The translations under genes were made by a program, and so were the position numbers. DNA of 64,000 bases. Source: Streptomyces sp. NBC_00236 (lineage in GTDB: Bacteria; Actinomycetota; Actinomycetes; Streptomycetales; Streptomycetaceae). The notes under the pieces are model-generated. The model saw only the letters and a program-made list of their open reading frames with translations. It was not told the origin of the DNA and ran no database searches. The stretch spans positions 3,410,001 through 3,474,000 of the forward strand of contig NZ_CP108100.1 in the NCBI RefSeq assembly GCF_036195045.1, in the 5' to 3' direction. This document shows positions 35,500 through 44,021 of the stretch, piece by piece. Every line of letters begins with the position of its first letter. Within the stretch, counting starts at the first letter, position 1.

Positions 35500-35921
35500 A
35501 CGCCGTCACACCGCAGGAGTTCGAGCACACCTGCGAAGTCGCCCTGCGCCCCAACGACTTCGACTGGGCCGGGCACCTGAACAACAGCGTGCACGTCCAG
35601 CTCCTGGAGTCGGGCCGCTGGCAGTGGGGGCTCGCCCTGGGCGCCGACCTGCGGGACAGCTCCCTGGTGGCCGTCGTGCTCCAGCTCCAGCTGGACTACC
35701 TGAAGACGGTCGACTGGGACCCGGTGGGCCGCCTCGTCGTCCGTACGTCCCTGGCGGGCCAGTCCTCGTACAGCTTCACGCTGAGCCAGGACATCGAACG
35801 GACCGACGGCACGGTGGTCGCCCGGGGCCAGGTCCGGCTGGGGCTCGTCGACCGCGACACCAAGCAGATCCACCGGGCGGACCTCCAGGCACTGCTGAGA
35901 ACGCCCGGGAGGGTGGCATGA
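35496..35921 (+). CDS. Acyl-CoA/ACP thioesterase, 4HBT hotdog family
   Basis: 141 residues, ATG overlapping the AcpS stop (ATGA). NDFDWAGHLNNSVHVQLLESGR is the YbgC/4HBT signature, with the acidic and Asn residues of the active-site loop. QLQLDYLKTVDWD and a central strand set complete one hotdog domain. It would hydrolyse an acyl-thioester, either releasing the chain made in this sub-operon or proof-reading the ACP. Its stop overlaps the start of the acyl-AMP ligase. Confidence 0.87.
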   Translation: MNAVTPQEFEHTCEVALRPNDFDWAGHLNNSVHVQLLESGRWQWGLALGADLRDSSLVAVVLQLQLDYLKTVDWDPVGRLVVRTSLAGQSSYSFTLSQDIERTDGTVVARGQVRLGLVDRDTKQIHRADLQALLRTPGRVA

Positions 35922-37435
35922 CCACGAACACGCTGCAGGAAGCCGTCGCCGGACAGGCCCACCGGCACGACGCGACCGTCACCTTCGGCACCTCCGCCAA
36001 GCGGGAGCGCCTGACCTATCCCGCGTTCGCCGAACAGATCGCGGCCGCCGCCGGCGGCTTCGTCCAGCAGGGGGTACGCCCCGGGGACCGGGTGATGATC
36101 CGCATCGGCAGTTCCCGCGAGGGCGTACTCGCCCTCCTGGGCCTCATGCACATGGGCGCGATCCCCGTCTCCGTGAAGCCGCGCGTCCCGGGCGCGATCA
36201 CCGCCCAGTACTTCGCGCGGGTGACGCACCAGCAGCACGTGCGCCACGCCTTCCGCATCGCCGGACATGGCCTGAACGAGCTCCAGTTGGTCCTCCGCCC
36301 CGGCGCGACGCCCGAACCCGCCCCCGGGGACCGTGACGGCCTCGCGTTCATCCAGTACACCAGCGGCTCCACCGGAATGCCCCGCCCCATCCCGCTCAGC
36401 CACCGGGCCGTGCTCGGCAACATCCAGGCCATCCGCATCGTCGCGGGCATGAAGCCGGGCCACGCCGGCCTGATCGCCCTGCCGCTCCACCACGACATGG
36501 GCCTCATCGGCGTACTGACCTCCCTGGTCCAGGGCATCGACCTGGTGGTCGAGGACCCGGGCACCTTCCTGCGCAGACCCATGGCGGCTCTGCGGCTGAT
36601 GCGCGACGCGGAAAGCGTGCACAGCGCCCTGCCCGACTTCATGCTGCGCTACCTCGCGGCCAGGATCGACGAGGCGGCCGCGGCCCAGGAATCGGTCGAC
36701 CCGCAGCTGCTCGGCGTCTGGCGCACCGTGTTCTGCGGAGCCGAACCCATCCGCCAACAGTCCGTGCGCACCTTCCTGGACGCCGCGGGCCCCTGGGGAT
36801 TCGACTCCACGGCCCTGGTGTTCTGCTACGGACTCGCCGAGGCGGCCCTGATGGCCACCTCGCACCGCTACGTGGACGCCGCCACCAGCTTCCGGACGGA
36901 CGGCCCCACCACATCCGCCTGCCTCGGCCGCACCATGCCCGGCCTGGACCTGCGCATCGTGGACGAGTCGGGCCTCGACTGCGCGGAGGCGGAGGTCGGC
37001 GCGGTGCAACTGCGCGGCGCCACCCTGTTCGACGGCTACGACGGAACCACCGACCACCGCACCACCTGGTTCGACACGGGCGACCTGGGAGGCCTGCGCT
37101 CGGGCCGCCTCCACCTGAGCGGCCGCAGGGGCGACCGCATCTCCGTCAGCGGCGTGAACGTCTTCGCCACGGACATCGAACAGATCGCGGCAACGGTCCC
37201 CGGCGTCGCCGAGTGCGTGGTCCTGCCGTCCGCCGAATCCTTCGCCGTGGTCGTCGTACCGGAACGGTCCCGGCACATCGACACGGCCCAGGTAGCCACC
37301 CGCATCGCCGCCGACTTCGGCATGGCCCCGGACCGCGTACTGGAGGTGCCGCACAGCGCGGTCGCCCGAACGGCAAGCGGCAAGCCCGCCCGCACCCACA
37401 TGGCCGCGCAGCTGGCACAGGGCACGCTGGGATGA
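35918..37435 (+). CDS. Fatty acyl-AMP ligase-like enzyme
   Basis: 505 residues from ATG 35918, coupled to the thioesterase by ATGA. Motifs: P-loop IQYTSGSTGMPRPIPLSH (about residue 145), LPLHHDMGLIG and YGLAEAALMATSHRY (both typical of the FadD32/FAAL group), WFDTGDLGGL and the C-terminal RTASGKPARTHMAAQ lysine region. FAAL-type enzymes activate fatty acids as acyl-AMP and load ACPs. This is the last gene before the tRNA, and it supports a lipid starter or side chain built on the 33919 ACP. Confidence 0.9.
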   Translation: MTTNTLQEAVAGQAHRHDATVTFGTSAKRERLTYPAFAEQIAAAAGGFVQQGVRPGDRVMIRIGSSREGVLALLGLMHMGAIPVSVKPRVPGAITAQYFARVTHQQHVRHAFRIAGHGLNELQLVLRPGATPEPAPGDRDGLAFIQYTSGSTGMPRPIPLSHRAVLGNIQAIRIVAGMKPGHAGLIALPLHHDMGLIGVLTSLVQGIDLVVEDPGTFLRRPMAALRLMRDAESVHSALPDFMLRYLAARIDEAAAAQESVDPQLLGVWRTVFCGAEPIRQQSVRTFLDAAGPWGFDSTALVFCYGLAEAALMATSHRYVDAATSFRTDGPTTSACLGRTMPGLDLRIVDESGLDCAEAEVGAVQLRGATLFDGYDGTTDHRTTWFDTGDLGGLRSGRLHLSGRRGDRISVSGVNVFATDIEQIAATVPGVAECVVLPSAESFAVVVVPERSRHIDTAQVATRIAADFGMAPDRVLEVPHSAVARTASGKPARTHMAAQLAQGTLG

Positions 37436-37577
37436 CCGGCCCGAGGCCGGTCGGACCCATACATCCCAGGGGAAACGCCCCAGGTCAGACGGCCTGAGAC
37501 GAACCCCGCCGGCGCTCGACGCCAACGGGGGCGACCTCCGTAACCCCTATCCGCTAGGCTGTCAGCGGTTAAGCCCC

Positions 37578-37650
37578 GCCTTCGTAGCTCAGGGGATAGA
37601 GCACCGCTCTCCTAAAGCGGGTGTCGCAGGTTCGAATCCTGCCGGGGGCA
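37578..37650 (+). tRNA. tRNA-Arg (anticodon CCU)
   Basis: 73 nt fold into a full cloverleaf: acceptor GCCTTCG/CGGGGGC (two G-T pairs), D arm GCTC...GAGC, anticodon stem CCGCT/AGCGG with loop CTCCTAA, T arm GCAGG TTCGAAT CCTGC and discriminator A. CCA is not encoded. The anticodon lies at 37611-37613. The 3' part from 37612 is repeated at 43818, marking an integration site. Confidence 0.96.
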
Positions 37651-37652
37651 CA
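37612..37652 (+). repeat. Left direct repeat (att core) in tRNA-Arg
   Basis: 41 bp from the anticodon to 2 nt past the tRNA end, identical to 43818-43858. It starts CTAAAGCGGG and ends GGGGGCACA. This is the left boundary of the genomic island. Confidence 0.9.
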
Positions 37653-37666
37653 GAGAAGCAGCAGGT

Positions 37667-37704
37667 CAGAGGCCCTGTCGTCCTAATGGGCGGCAGGGCC
37701 TCTG
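37667..37704. terminator. Terminator hairpin downstream of tRNA-Arg
   Basis: Perfect 11-bp arms CAGAGGCCCTG and CAGGGCCTCTG, 17 bp past the tRNA. It lies inside the island, so it probably came with the inserted element and replaced the native terminator now at 43866. Confidence 0.7.
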
Positions 37705-37762
37705 GTCTCGCAGCACATATATGGCACACATGGCCCGCGCGGGCGTTGGGAAGCGGCAGTCG

Positions 37763-38095
37763 ATGCCCATAAAGGACGAACTGGCCCGGCGCCGGTACCA
37801 GAACATGGTCGACCGCCTGGAATCGTTGATGAAGGCCGGCCTCAAGCCCCAGTACAAGGGGTACTACGGGCAGCTCGTCCTGAGCAGCAGCGACCTCGAA
37901 GAGATGGGCGAGCTGAAGGACGTCCGGCGTGCTGCTCGCGAGGCGGGCCGCCGCCTCGGATGGAATCCGACCACCACGCTCGCGGGCGGCCGGCTCTTCG
38001 TCCTCGACGAGCGGGATGTGCCCTCGGAGATCGAGCAGCTTGCCGAGGACGCGACAGCCGAGGCCACGGAGCAAGCCTGGCGAGAGCACCAGTGA
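37763..38095 (+). CDS. Hypothetical island protein
   Basis: 110 residues from ATG 37763 (upstream in-frame starts exist at 37721 and 37730). It is a basic and Arg-rich N-terminal region (ELARRRYQNMVDRLESLMKA) followed by a mixed region with GGRLFVLDERDVPSEI and an acidic end. I recognise no domain. Its stop overlaps the start of the next, broken gene, so the two formed a unit. It may be an element maintenance protein. Confidence 0.55.
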   Translation: MPIKDELARRRYQNMVDRLESLMKAGLKPQYKGYYGQLVLSSSDLEEMGELKDVRRAAREAGRRLGWNPTTTLAGGRLFVLDERDVPSEIEQLAEDATAEATEQAWREHQ

Positions 38096-38637
38096 GCCTG
38101 ACTTCCCTCCCCGACCCCACCGTGGTGCTGGCCGCGACCGACTGGAGCGCCCTGGAGCATGCTTACGGGACGGCGGAGGACACGCCCGCCCAGCTCGTCG
38201 CACTGTTGGATCCCGACCAGGGCGTGCGATCAGGGGCTTTGGATCACCTCGACTACGCAGTCCTCCACCAGGGGCACCTGCCGCCCTCTACGTGGCCGGC
38301 ATCCTCGCCAACCTACGTACCGCTGTGCCCGTCGCTGCAACGCCCCGCACCTCTCCCAGGCCATTGCGCGCCGAACTGTTGAGCTGGCTGAACTCGGCCG
38401 CCAACGAGGTCACCGACGAAGCCGCAGCGATCAGCCGCCAGTACGGGTTCCCACCCGAGGACTATCCGCCGTTCGTCCAGACCCGCGAGATTCGCCCCCT
38501 GCTCTTCGCCGGGGTCTCCCGCTGCCTCAGCGACCCCGATCCGCACGCACGAGAAGCGGCCATAGCCGCTTGTATCCCGCTTCTCGACGACCCACACCTG
38601 TTCACTCATCGGGCGGATCTTGTCCAACTCTTGCGGG
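38092..38637 (+). pseudogene. HEAT-repeat-like gene, frameshifted and cut by an IS fragment
   Basis: GTG 38092 opens a frame with LVALLDPDQGVRSGALDHLDYAVLHQG, and the same kind of sequence continues in another frame from about 38265 (APAALYVAGILANLRT, then LSWLNSAANEV and CLSDPDPHAREAAIAACIPLL). This is the pattern of Streptomyces HEAT-repeat proteins. The coding sequence has lost bases near 38265, and its 3' end is replaced from about 38637 by a transposase fragment. Confidence 0.65.
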
Positions 38638-38985
38638 GAACTCTGCCCAATACGTGTCCATCCGCTACGGCAAGCGCCTGCTCGAGGCCGGCGCGACCGC
38701 GTCCGTCGGCTCCGTCGCCGACAGCTATGACAACGCGATGGCCGAGGCCCTCAACGGCTCCTTCAAAGCCGTACTGATCGAGCACCACGGCCCCTGGCCT
38801 GACGCTGACCAGGTCAAACGGGCAGTCGTCCAGTGGGTCGGCTGGTACAACACCGAACGCCTGCACTTCGCCCTCGACTACCTCCCACCCGAAGAACTCG
38901 AGGACCAGCACCACCGATCCCAGGCGACCACAAACACCGCCTGCAACCGCAGACCCGCCGCTAGGAAACTCAGGGCAGCTCATAG
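38637..38985 (+). mobile_element. IS3-family transposase fragment (OrfB C-terminus)
   Basis: QYVSIRYGKRLLEAGATAS, then SVADSYDNAMAEALNGSFKA and WYNTERLHFALDYLPPEEL are the C-terminal part of an IS3-type integrase catalytic domain, including the last acidic residue region. The N-terminal two thirds and both ends are missing, so it is a relic. It abuts the truncated HEAT-like gene. The tail past 38965 has no natural stop. The following 120 bp to 39108 hold nothing recognisable. Confidence 0.8.
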
Positions 38986-39108
38986 CCGATCAAGTGGAAA
39001 GATTCTTCGGCCTTGTCATGAGATCGAGCCTGCCGCGCCTCTTCAGACGTATACAGCCTCTGCCCTGGATCGCAGGGCGGAAGGCCGCCAACTATGGGGA
39101 GGTGCTCC

Positions 39109-39297
39109 GTGGAGATCGCGGGCGCATTGTTGTCCATCATCGTCGTCCTGGCTCCAAGTCTGAAAGGGTGGGTGGACAGCGTGTCCTACCGCAATCGGGC
39201 GCAGGCCAGAGCAGCCCTAATTCGGGCCCGGCGTGGCCAAGAGGATGGCGATGGAAGCACGCAGCACACCGGCATGAGGGGTCAGACTCGTGGCTGA
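39109..39297 (+). CDS. Small single-pass membrane protein
   Basis: 62 residues from GTG 39109, with GGGGAGG at 6-nt spacing. Residues 5-20 (GALLSIIVVLAPSLKGWV) form a membrane helix; the rest is a charged Arg/Gln-rich tail. The stop overlaps the start of the sigma-factor gene by 8 bp, so the two are translated together. It may regulate or anchor the sigma factor. No family recognised. Confidence 0.6.
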   Translation: MEIAGALLSIIVVLAPSLKGWVDSVSYRNRAQARAALIRARRGQEDGDGSTQHTGMRGQTRG

Positions 39298-40198
39298 GAC
39301 ATCCGACGCCTTGGCAACTGAGGCCCTGGGCGCGCTGTACAGGGATCATCATCGGGAAATGGAAGGGTTCGCGCGCCGACTGCTGGCCGACGAGCGGCTG
39401 CCAGAGTCCGCGCTATCCGCCGACGACGTGGTGCAAAGCGCCTTCGCCAAGGTTCTTCGCGCCCCTTCTCAGATTCGCGATCCCCGTGCCTATCTCTATG
39501 CCGTGATACGCAACGACGTACGAGCCGCAAGCCGACAAGACAGAAGGCGAGCGGTCTTGGCCTCGACGGCTGCTTGCCAGGCCCAGCCAGCAGATGGGCA
39601 CGTCGCGGACTTCAGCGACCTGATCGCCAATCGCCTGGCCGTGTACAAAGCCTTGCAAGACCTGCCGTCGCAGCAGCGGACGGCTGTGTGGGCAGCCAAA
39701 GCGTTGGAGTACACGCAAGCCGAGACAGCCGAGGTGATGAGGAAGAAGCCGGGGACGGTCGCTACTCATGTAGTGCGCGCGGTAGCGGCACTCCGGGTCC
39801 ATCTGGCTGCCTTGTTGGTAGTGGGCGTCACGGTCTTCTGCATGGCGGGAAGTCGCGCCCTCAGGAAGGTGCAGCTCCCAGCAGGCAGCCCACGAGGTCC
39901 CCTGCCACAGGCCCCATCAACCTCGACATTGATCTATCTGGCCGTGAGTTTTCTCCTCGTAGCCGGCTTGGCCCGTTGGGTGTCCAAGTGGTGGACACGC
40001 CGCCGCCAGGCCATCGAAGAAGGTGGGACGTTCGCACCTCGTCCCATCACCGACCAAATCCGAGAATCTTTCGGCGCATACCGTTTCAACCGTGCGGTCC
40101 GTCCCGGACCACCGCGCCGGAAATCGGTGCCAGAAGAGGAACTATCGGAGAGCGACTATGTATCCGGGTTTACGCGGACGCGCCTACCCGGCAGATAG
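39290..40198 (+). CDS. ECF-type sigma factor with C-terminal membrane segments
   Basis: 302 residues from GTG 39290. Region 2 is LYRDHHREMEGFARRLL to DDVVQSAFAKVL and DPRAYLYAVIRNDVRAASR; region 4 is LQDLPSQQRTAVWAAKALEY with QAETAEVMRKKPGTVATHV. After region 4 come two hydrophobic segments, about 173-192 (LAALLVVGVTVFCMAGS) and 213-232 (STLIYLAVSFLLVAGLARW), and a basic cytosolic tail. Sigma factors fused to membrane anchors are uncommon; tethering may replace a separate anti-sigma factor. It sits inside the island with a small membrane protein upstream. Confidence 0.75.
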   Translation: MAETSDALATEALGALYRDHHREMEGFARRLLADERLPESALSADDVVQSAFAKVLRAPSQIRDPRAYLYAVIRNDVRAASRQDRRRAVLASTAACQAQPADGHVADFSDLIANRLAVYKALQDLPSQQRTAVWAAKALEYTQAETAEVMRKKPGTVATHVVRAVAALRVHLAALLVVGVTVFCMAGSRALRKVQLPAGSPRGPLPQAPSTSTLIYLAVSFLLVAGLARWVSKWWTRRRQAIEEGGTFAPRPITDQIRESFGAYRFNRAVRPGPPRRKSVPEEELSESDYVSGFTRTRLPGR

Positions 40199-40396
40199 GT
40201 TCGACTACACGCTCGCGTCGAGCCGGAAATACTCTCGACCGTGCCGAGGCAGCAAGCCCCCACTCCTAAGAGCTCGTAACACGATCTTGGCTACACGTGT
40301 TGGTTGGCCGTGACCAGTGTGAGGATTGAGCCGTTTGTGACGGTGTGAGTACTCGGCCGTGGATCGTGGACGACGACTTTTGGGCATTGAGCTCTT

Positions 40397-41154
40397 TCAG
40401 CGTTGCCGCTCCAGGGTGAGGACGGCAGCGGCGATTGACGACATTCGATTCGGGCTGCAGCGTGCCTGGTGGAAGATCCGCCAGGACTTCAGGCGGGCCA
40501 CGCCCCGCTCGACCGGTGCCCGTGTTGCCGAGAGCGCGCGGTTGAGGGTGCGCTGGGTTGGTGACAGGTCGCGGCGGGGCGGGCGTCTGGCCGGGGTGGT
40601 GACCCAGGGGCCGGCGCCGGTTTAGGCGCGGTCGGCGAGGACCGGGACGCCCTGGCGTTCGCAGATGCGGATGATCCCGTGCGTGCGGGCCGCGGTCAGG
40701 TCATGGGTCCGGCCGGGTCTGTCACCACCTGGACGTTCACGCCGTGGCGGCGGTGCTTGGCGGAGTAGTCCGCCCGGCCGTCGCCAAGGTGGTCGCACGC
40801 GGCAAGCGTTCCGTCGAGCAGGACGAAGTCCGGGTCAGCTTCACGCAGGACTTTGAGCAGGCCCGGTGCTCTGGCTGCGAGCATGTCGACTACGGCGCGG
40901 GTGTAGGCGTGGGCGGTGCCCACCGAGATGCCGAAGCCGGCGGCGATCTGCGCGAGGGTGTCGTGTTTGCGCAGGTACACCAAGGCGACCAGCGCGCGCT
41001 GGTGCGGTGGGAGCTTGCAGCGGCGGTCACCCTCACGGGTGACGATGAGCATGGTGACCCACTCGACCAGCGCGTGCGGCAGGTCGAGTGCGGCAGGGTG
41101 GGGAACCAACAAGGCTCCTGCGCCGACGGGTTGGGACTTCGAACACCTCCCCAA
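40397..41154 (-). pseudogene. IS5-family transposase wreck
   Basis: The minus strand from 41154 encodes [38 protein letters not shown] and [20 protein letters not shown] (helix-turn-helix and first DDE segment). It then shifts frame and loses sequence ([20 protein letters not shown]), and ends with the typical IAAAVLTLERQR and a stop at 40397. At least two frameshifts or deletions are present, so it is inactive. The stretch 40199-40396 has no gene I can support. Confidence 0.8.
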
Positions 41155-41275
41155 CTACACAGGAGCTTTGTGCGTTGCGGGTCCCGTCGCCGTGGGGCAA
41201 ACGGCTTGTCACACACCCTGACGCGGCGGCACTTCTGCCAGCGACTGCGGGAGGGTGTGTGACAGGCCCGGCAGC

Positions 41276-42361
41276 TCATTGGATCAGGTCGGTGTGCGGA
41301 TGCTCGGGGGAGGCTGGGCAGATGTAGAGCTGCATGTTGTCGGTGCTGCCGACTTCGACCTTGGTCGGCTGCGAGGGGCCCTGGCCACAGCAGCTACCGA
41401 CGGTGTTGGCGGCGTAGGCGGCGGCCTGTTCTTCGCAAGGCGCCCAACTGTGTCCCTCACCACCGTCCCATTCGGATGAGGCGATGGTCAGCAGCGGGAC
41501 CATCCGCACATCACAGACAGTGCAGTATCGGGGGTTGGGGTCGGTGCGGCCCCACGGAGGCCAGCCGCCGACCTTCCATCCGGGCGCGCCTGCCAGATGG
41601 GGGTCATAGAAGTCGCGCGGATAGTCCGCGTAGGAGCTGTCCACGTCGGCGCCGGCTGCCTGCCATCTGCTCCAGTCCTCCACGATCAGCAGCATCTGCG
41701 GGCTCAGTTCGAGGCTGTTGGGGTATTCGGTGATCGCTTCCGGTGCCAGCACGCACGGCTCCGGCAGATAGCCGTCATCGTTCACCTCGTACGGTTCGGG
41801 CGGCGTGGCGAGGATGTCGACGACCTCGGCGGCGGACCGCCAGAACAGTGCGGTAGACGGTTTGTGATGCGGATCGTGGTCGTAGGGGCACCACAGAACC
41901 TGGAGCAGATCGGCCTGTCCGGGCGGCTGCAGCAGGGGTATGTCGCGCAGATACAGCTGGGCCACGGGCAGCATGGGGACCGGGCAGTCCGCGGGCGGCG
42001 GGCCAGCGGCGAATCGCTCCGCGAGCCTCGCGGCGTTCCGCTCCTTGATCGCCGCCTCCTCGGGCGTCATCCCGCCGTGGCCATTGTGATCGCGGTGCCG
42101 CCGGGCCTGCATGCGTCTCATGAGCCGCACGTCGGCTGGCGACTGGCGGAACCCGCTGTCCACGTGCAGGTGCGAGGCTTCGCAGTGTGGCCATGGCTCT
42201 TCCGCCGGCCACAGCAACGGCCCCCCGACCGAGCTCTCCCCGACCGAAGGCGACCCGGGACGCGGGTGCAGCCGAATCGCAGGACGTGCCAACGGCGCCA
42301 GCTCGGGAAAGACCGCGGTCACGTCCACGGGCCGCGGCGGAGTAGTACGTACGAAAACCAT
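41276..42361 (-). CDS. DUF1963-like protein
   Basis: 361 residues from ATG 42361 (AGGA upstream; a TTG at 42391 would add 10). The start VTAVFPELAPLARPAIRLHP, the motif SSVGGPLLWPAEEPWPHC, central LLQVLWCPYDHD and the Cys-containing RYCTVCDVRMVPLLTI with NMQLYICPASPEHPHTDLIQ are typical of large DUF1963 (YwqG-like) proteins of actinobacteria. Function is unknown. It is apparently intact and is cargo of the island, between two transposase wrecks. Confidence 0.7.
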   Translation of the reverse strand: MVFVRTTPPRPVDVTAVFPELAPLARPAIRLHPRPGSPSVGESSVGGPLLWPAEEPWPHCEASHLHVDSGFRQSPADVRLMRRMQARRHRDHNGHGGMTPEEAAIKERNAARLAERFAAGPPPADCPVPMLPVAQLYLRDIPLLQPPGQADLLQVLWCPYDHDPHHKPSTALFWRSAAEVVDILATPPEPYEVNDDGYLPEPCVLAPEAITEYPNSLELSPQMLLIVEDWSRWQAAGADVDSSYADYPRDFYDPHLAGAPGWKVGGWPPWGRTDPNPRYCTVCDVRMVPLLTIASSEWDGGEGHSWAPCEEQAAAYAANTVGSCCGQGPSQPTKVEVGSTDNMQLYICPASPEHPHTDLIQ

Positions 42362-42544
42362 GCCGGTGATCCTGTCACCAGCCACTGACAACCCCTGGCC
42401 GCCTCAGCTTCGGTGACAACGGTGTTCAACTGGTCAAGTTCCAACGCATGCAGCCCGGCCACAGCGACAGCAAGCCTGCCTATGTGACAACCAGCGTGCT
42501 TCGGCCAGCTATCACTCGATCAGTGGCCACTCTGAAAAAGCTCA

Positions 42545-43310
42545 TTGATTGAGCCACTCCTGCCGCCTTGGCCGGAGCGGTCGCCGGGGCCGAGACCGGT
42601 GCCGGACCGGCCCTGTCTCCAGGGCATCCTGTTCGTCCTCTACAACGACATAGCGTGGCAGCTCCTCCCACTGGAGCTGGGGTTCGGCTCGGGTCAGACG
42701 TGCTGGCGGCGTCTGGACCGGTGGCAGGAGGCGGGGGTCTTCGACCGTCTGCACCAGGTCCTGCTCGCAGAGCTGAACGCGGTCGGCGAGCTCGACTGGT
42801 CACGGGCCTGCATGGATGGTTCCCACATCCGCGCGAAAAAGGGGGCGCCGACACCGGTCCGTCGCCGGTCGACCGGCGGAAAACGGGCAGCAACCATCAC
42901 CTGATCTGCGACGGACGCGGCACCCCGCTCAAAGTCATCACCACCGCGGCGAACGTCAACGACATCACCCAGACCCTAAATTTGGTTGACGGCATCCCGC
43001 CCGTCGTCGGCCAGCCCGGCCGACCGCGACGGCGCCCCGAGTCCGTCCTGGGCGACAAGGCGTACGACTCGAAGGCCGTACGCCGGGAACTGCGGCGCGC
43101 AGGATCCTGCCGGTCATCTCGCGCAAGGGCGCCCCGAACATCAAGGGCCTGGGCAAGATCCGCTACGTCGTCGAGCAGGCCTTCGCCCTGCTCCACCAGT
43201 TCAAACGCCTCGCCGTGCGATGGGAACGACGCCTTGAACTCCACGACGCCTTGGTCTCATTGGGCTGCAGCCTCATTTACTGGAGACGCCTGAAGAAGGT
43301 TGGATCTTGA
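42545..43310 (+). pseudogene. IS5-family transposase, frameshifted
   Basis: OrfA (LIEPLLPPWP-type start, LYNDIAWQLLPLELGFGSGQ, DWSRACMDGSHIRAKKG) runs to 42904. A -1 shift at AAAGGGG (42838-42844) would join it to the continuing SPVDRRKTGSNHHLICDGRG frame, as in IS elements with programmed frameshifting. A second shift near 43100, apparently a base loss, then moves to VISRKGAPNIKGLGKIRYVV and LVSLGCSLIYWRRLKKVGS, so the element is dead. The 5' end looks truncated and no clear terminal repeats were found. Confidence 0.8.
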
Positions 43311-43325
43311 ACCTGCGCTGCAGTC

Positions 43326-43772
43326 CTAGGCGTTACGGCTCACGATCGAGTTGGCGTATGACGCGAGATCGTGGACCAAAACCTGCAGGCGCCGTCTCCT
43401 GAGCATGTTCAAGAGAGGGAGGGTGTGCCGATAGGTCGCTGACCAGGTGATGTCGGTGCCGCCATGGGGGGCTAGGGCCAGGTCCACAGACCCTCGATGA
43501 GATGTGAACAGCCCTGCGGCCTGTTCGTAGCTGAACCGCTGGTCGGGGACCATCTCGACGACGCGCTGGCGACAGCACACACGTCCAGCGCGGGAACGGA
43601 TGGTGCGCAGGTCATTCACGCGTGCCGGTCGGTCGATTCCCGCAGGCACATCCCACTCGACGTCGGTGTAGGCAGACCACAACGGCCAGGATTCTGCATC
43701 CAGGAGCGCCGCGTAGACGATGGCGGCAGACGCCGACGTGTGCGAAGAAGCAGTAACAGCGAGGGACGACAC
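43326..43772 (-). CDS. SRPBCC (polyketide cyclase-like) protein
   Basis: 148 residues from GTG 43772. HTSASAAIVYAALLDAESWP, SAYTDVEWDVPAG, FSYEQAAGLFTSHRGSVDLA and GGTDITWSATYRHTLP follow the START/SRPBCC lipid-binding fold. Such proteins bind hydrophobic ligands or act as cyclases, but many are uncharacterised. The gene lies 45 bp inside the right repeat of the island and close to an IS wreck, so it is probably cargo. A weak ribosome site leaves the start uncertain. Confidence 0.7.
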   Translation of the reverse strand: MSSLAVTASSHTSASAAIVYAALLDAESWPLWSAYTDVEWDVPAGIDRPARVNDLRTIRSRAGRVCCRQRVVEMVPDQRFSYEQAAGLFTSHRGSVDLALAPHGGTDITWSATYRHTLPLLNMLRRRRLQVLVHDLASYANSIVSRNA

Positions 43773-43817
43773 CCCAACAAGGGTAGACCGCGTCTCGCCA
43801 TGATCGTGTTATGAGCT

Positions 43818-43858
43818 CTAAAGCGGGTGTCGCAGGTTCGAATCCTGCCGGGGGCACA
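43818..43858 (+). repeat. Right direct repeat (att core)
   Basis: A 41-bp exact copy of the tRNA-Arg 3' part (37612-37652) without the 5' half. The pair bounds a 6.2-kb island. Native-looking tRNA terminator sequence follows it. Confidence 0.92.
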
Positions 43859-43865
43859 AGCGAAG

Positions 43866-43895
43866 AGGCCCCGGACCGATCATGGTCCGGGGCCT
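43866..43895 (+). terminator. Hairpin with T run after the right repeat
   Basis: Perfect 12-bp arms AGGCCCCGGACC and GGTCCGGGGCCT around GATCAT, ending in TTT. This is probably the original terminator of tRNA-Arg, displaced by the insertion. Confidence 0.75.
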
Positions 43896-44021
43896 TTGAC
43901 ATCCACGTCCGACATCAACGGCGGCGGTCACTGACGACCTAGGCATCCCCGCAAGAACCGTTCCACGTGGCTCATGGGCTCGCGCTGTGCACTAGAGGCC
44001 CCAGAACAGGGTCGAGCCGAG

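Noticed and set aside
42391..42544. Terminal repeats of the IS5-family wreck at 42545-43310
   Set aside because: No matching inverted ends could be found on the two sides, so boundaries of the element are left open.
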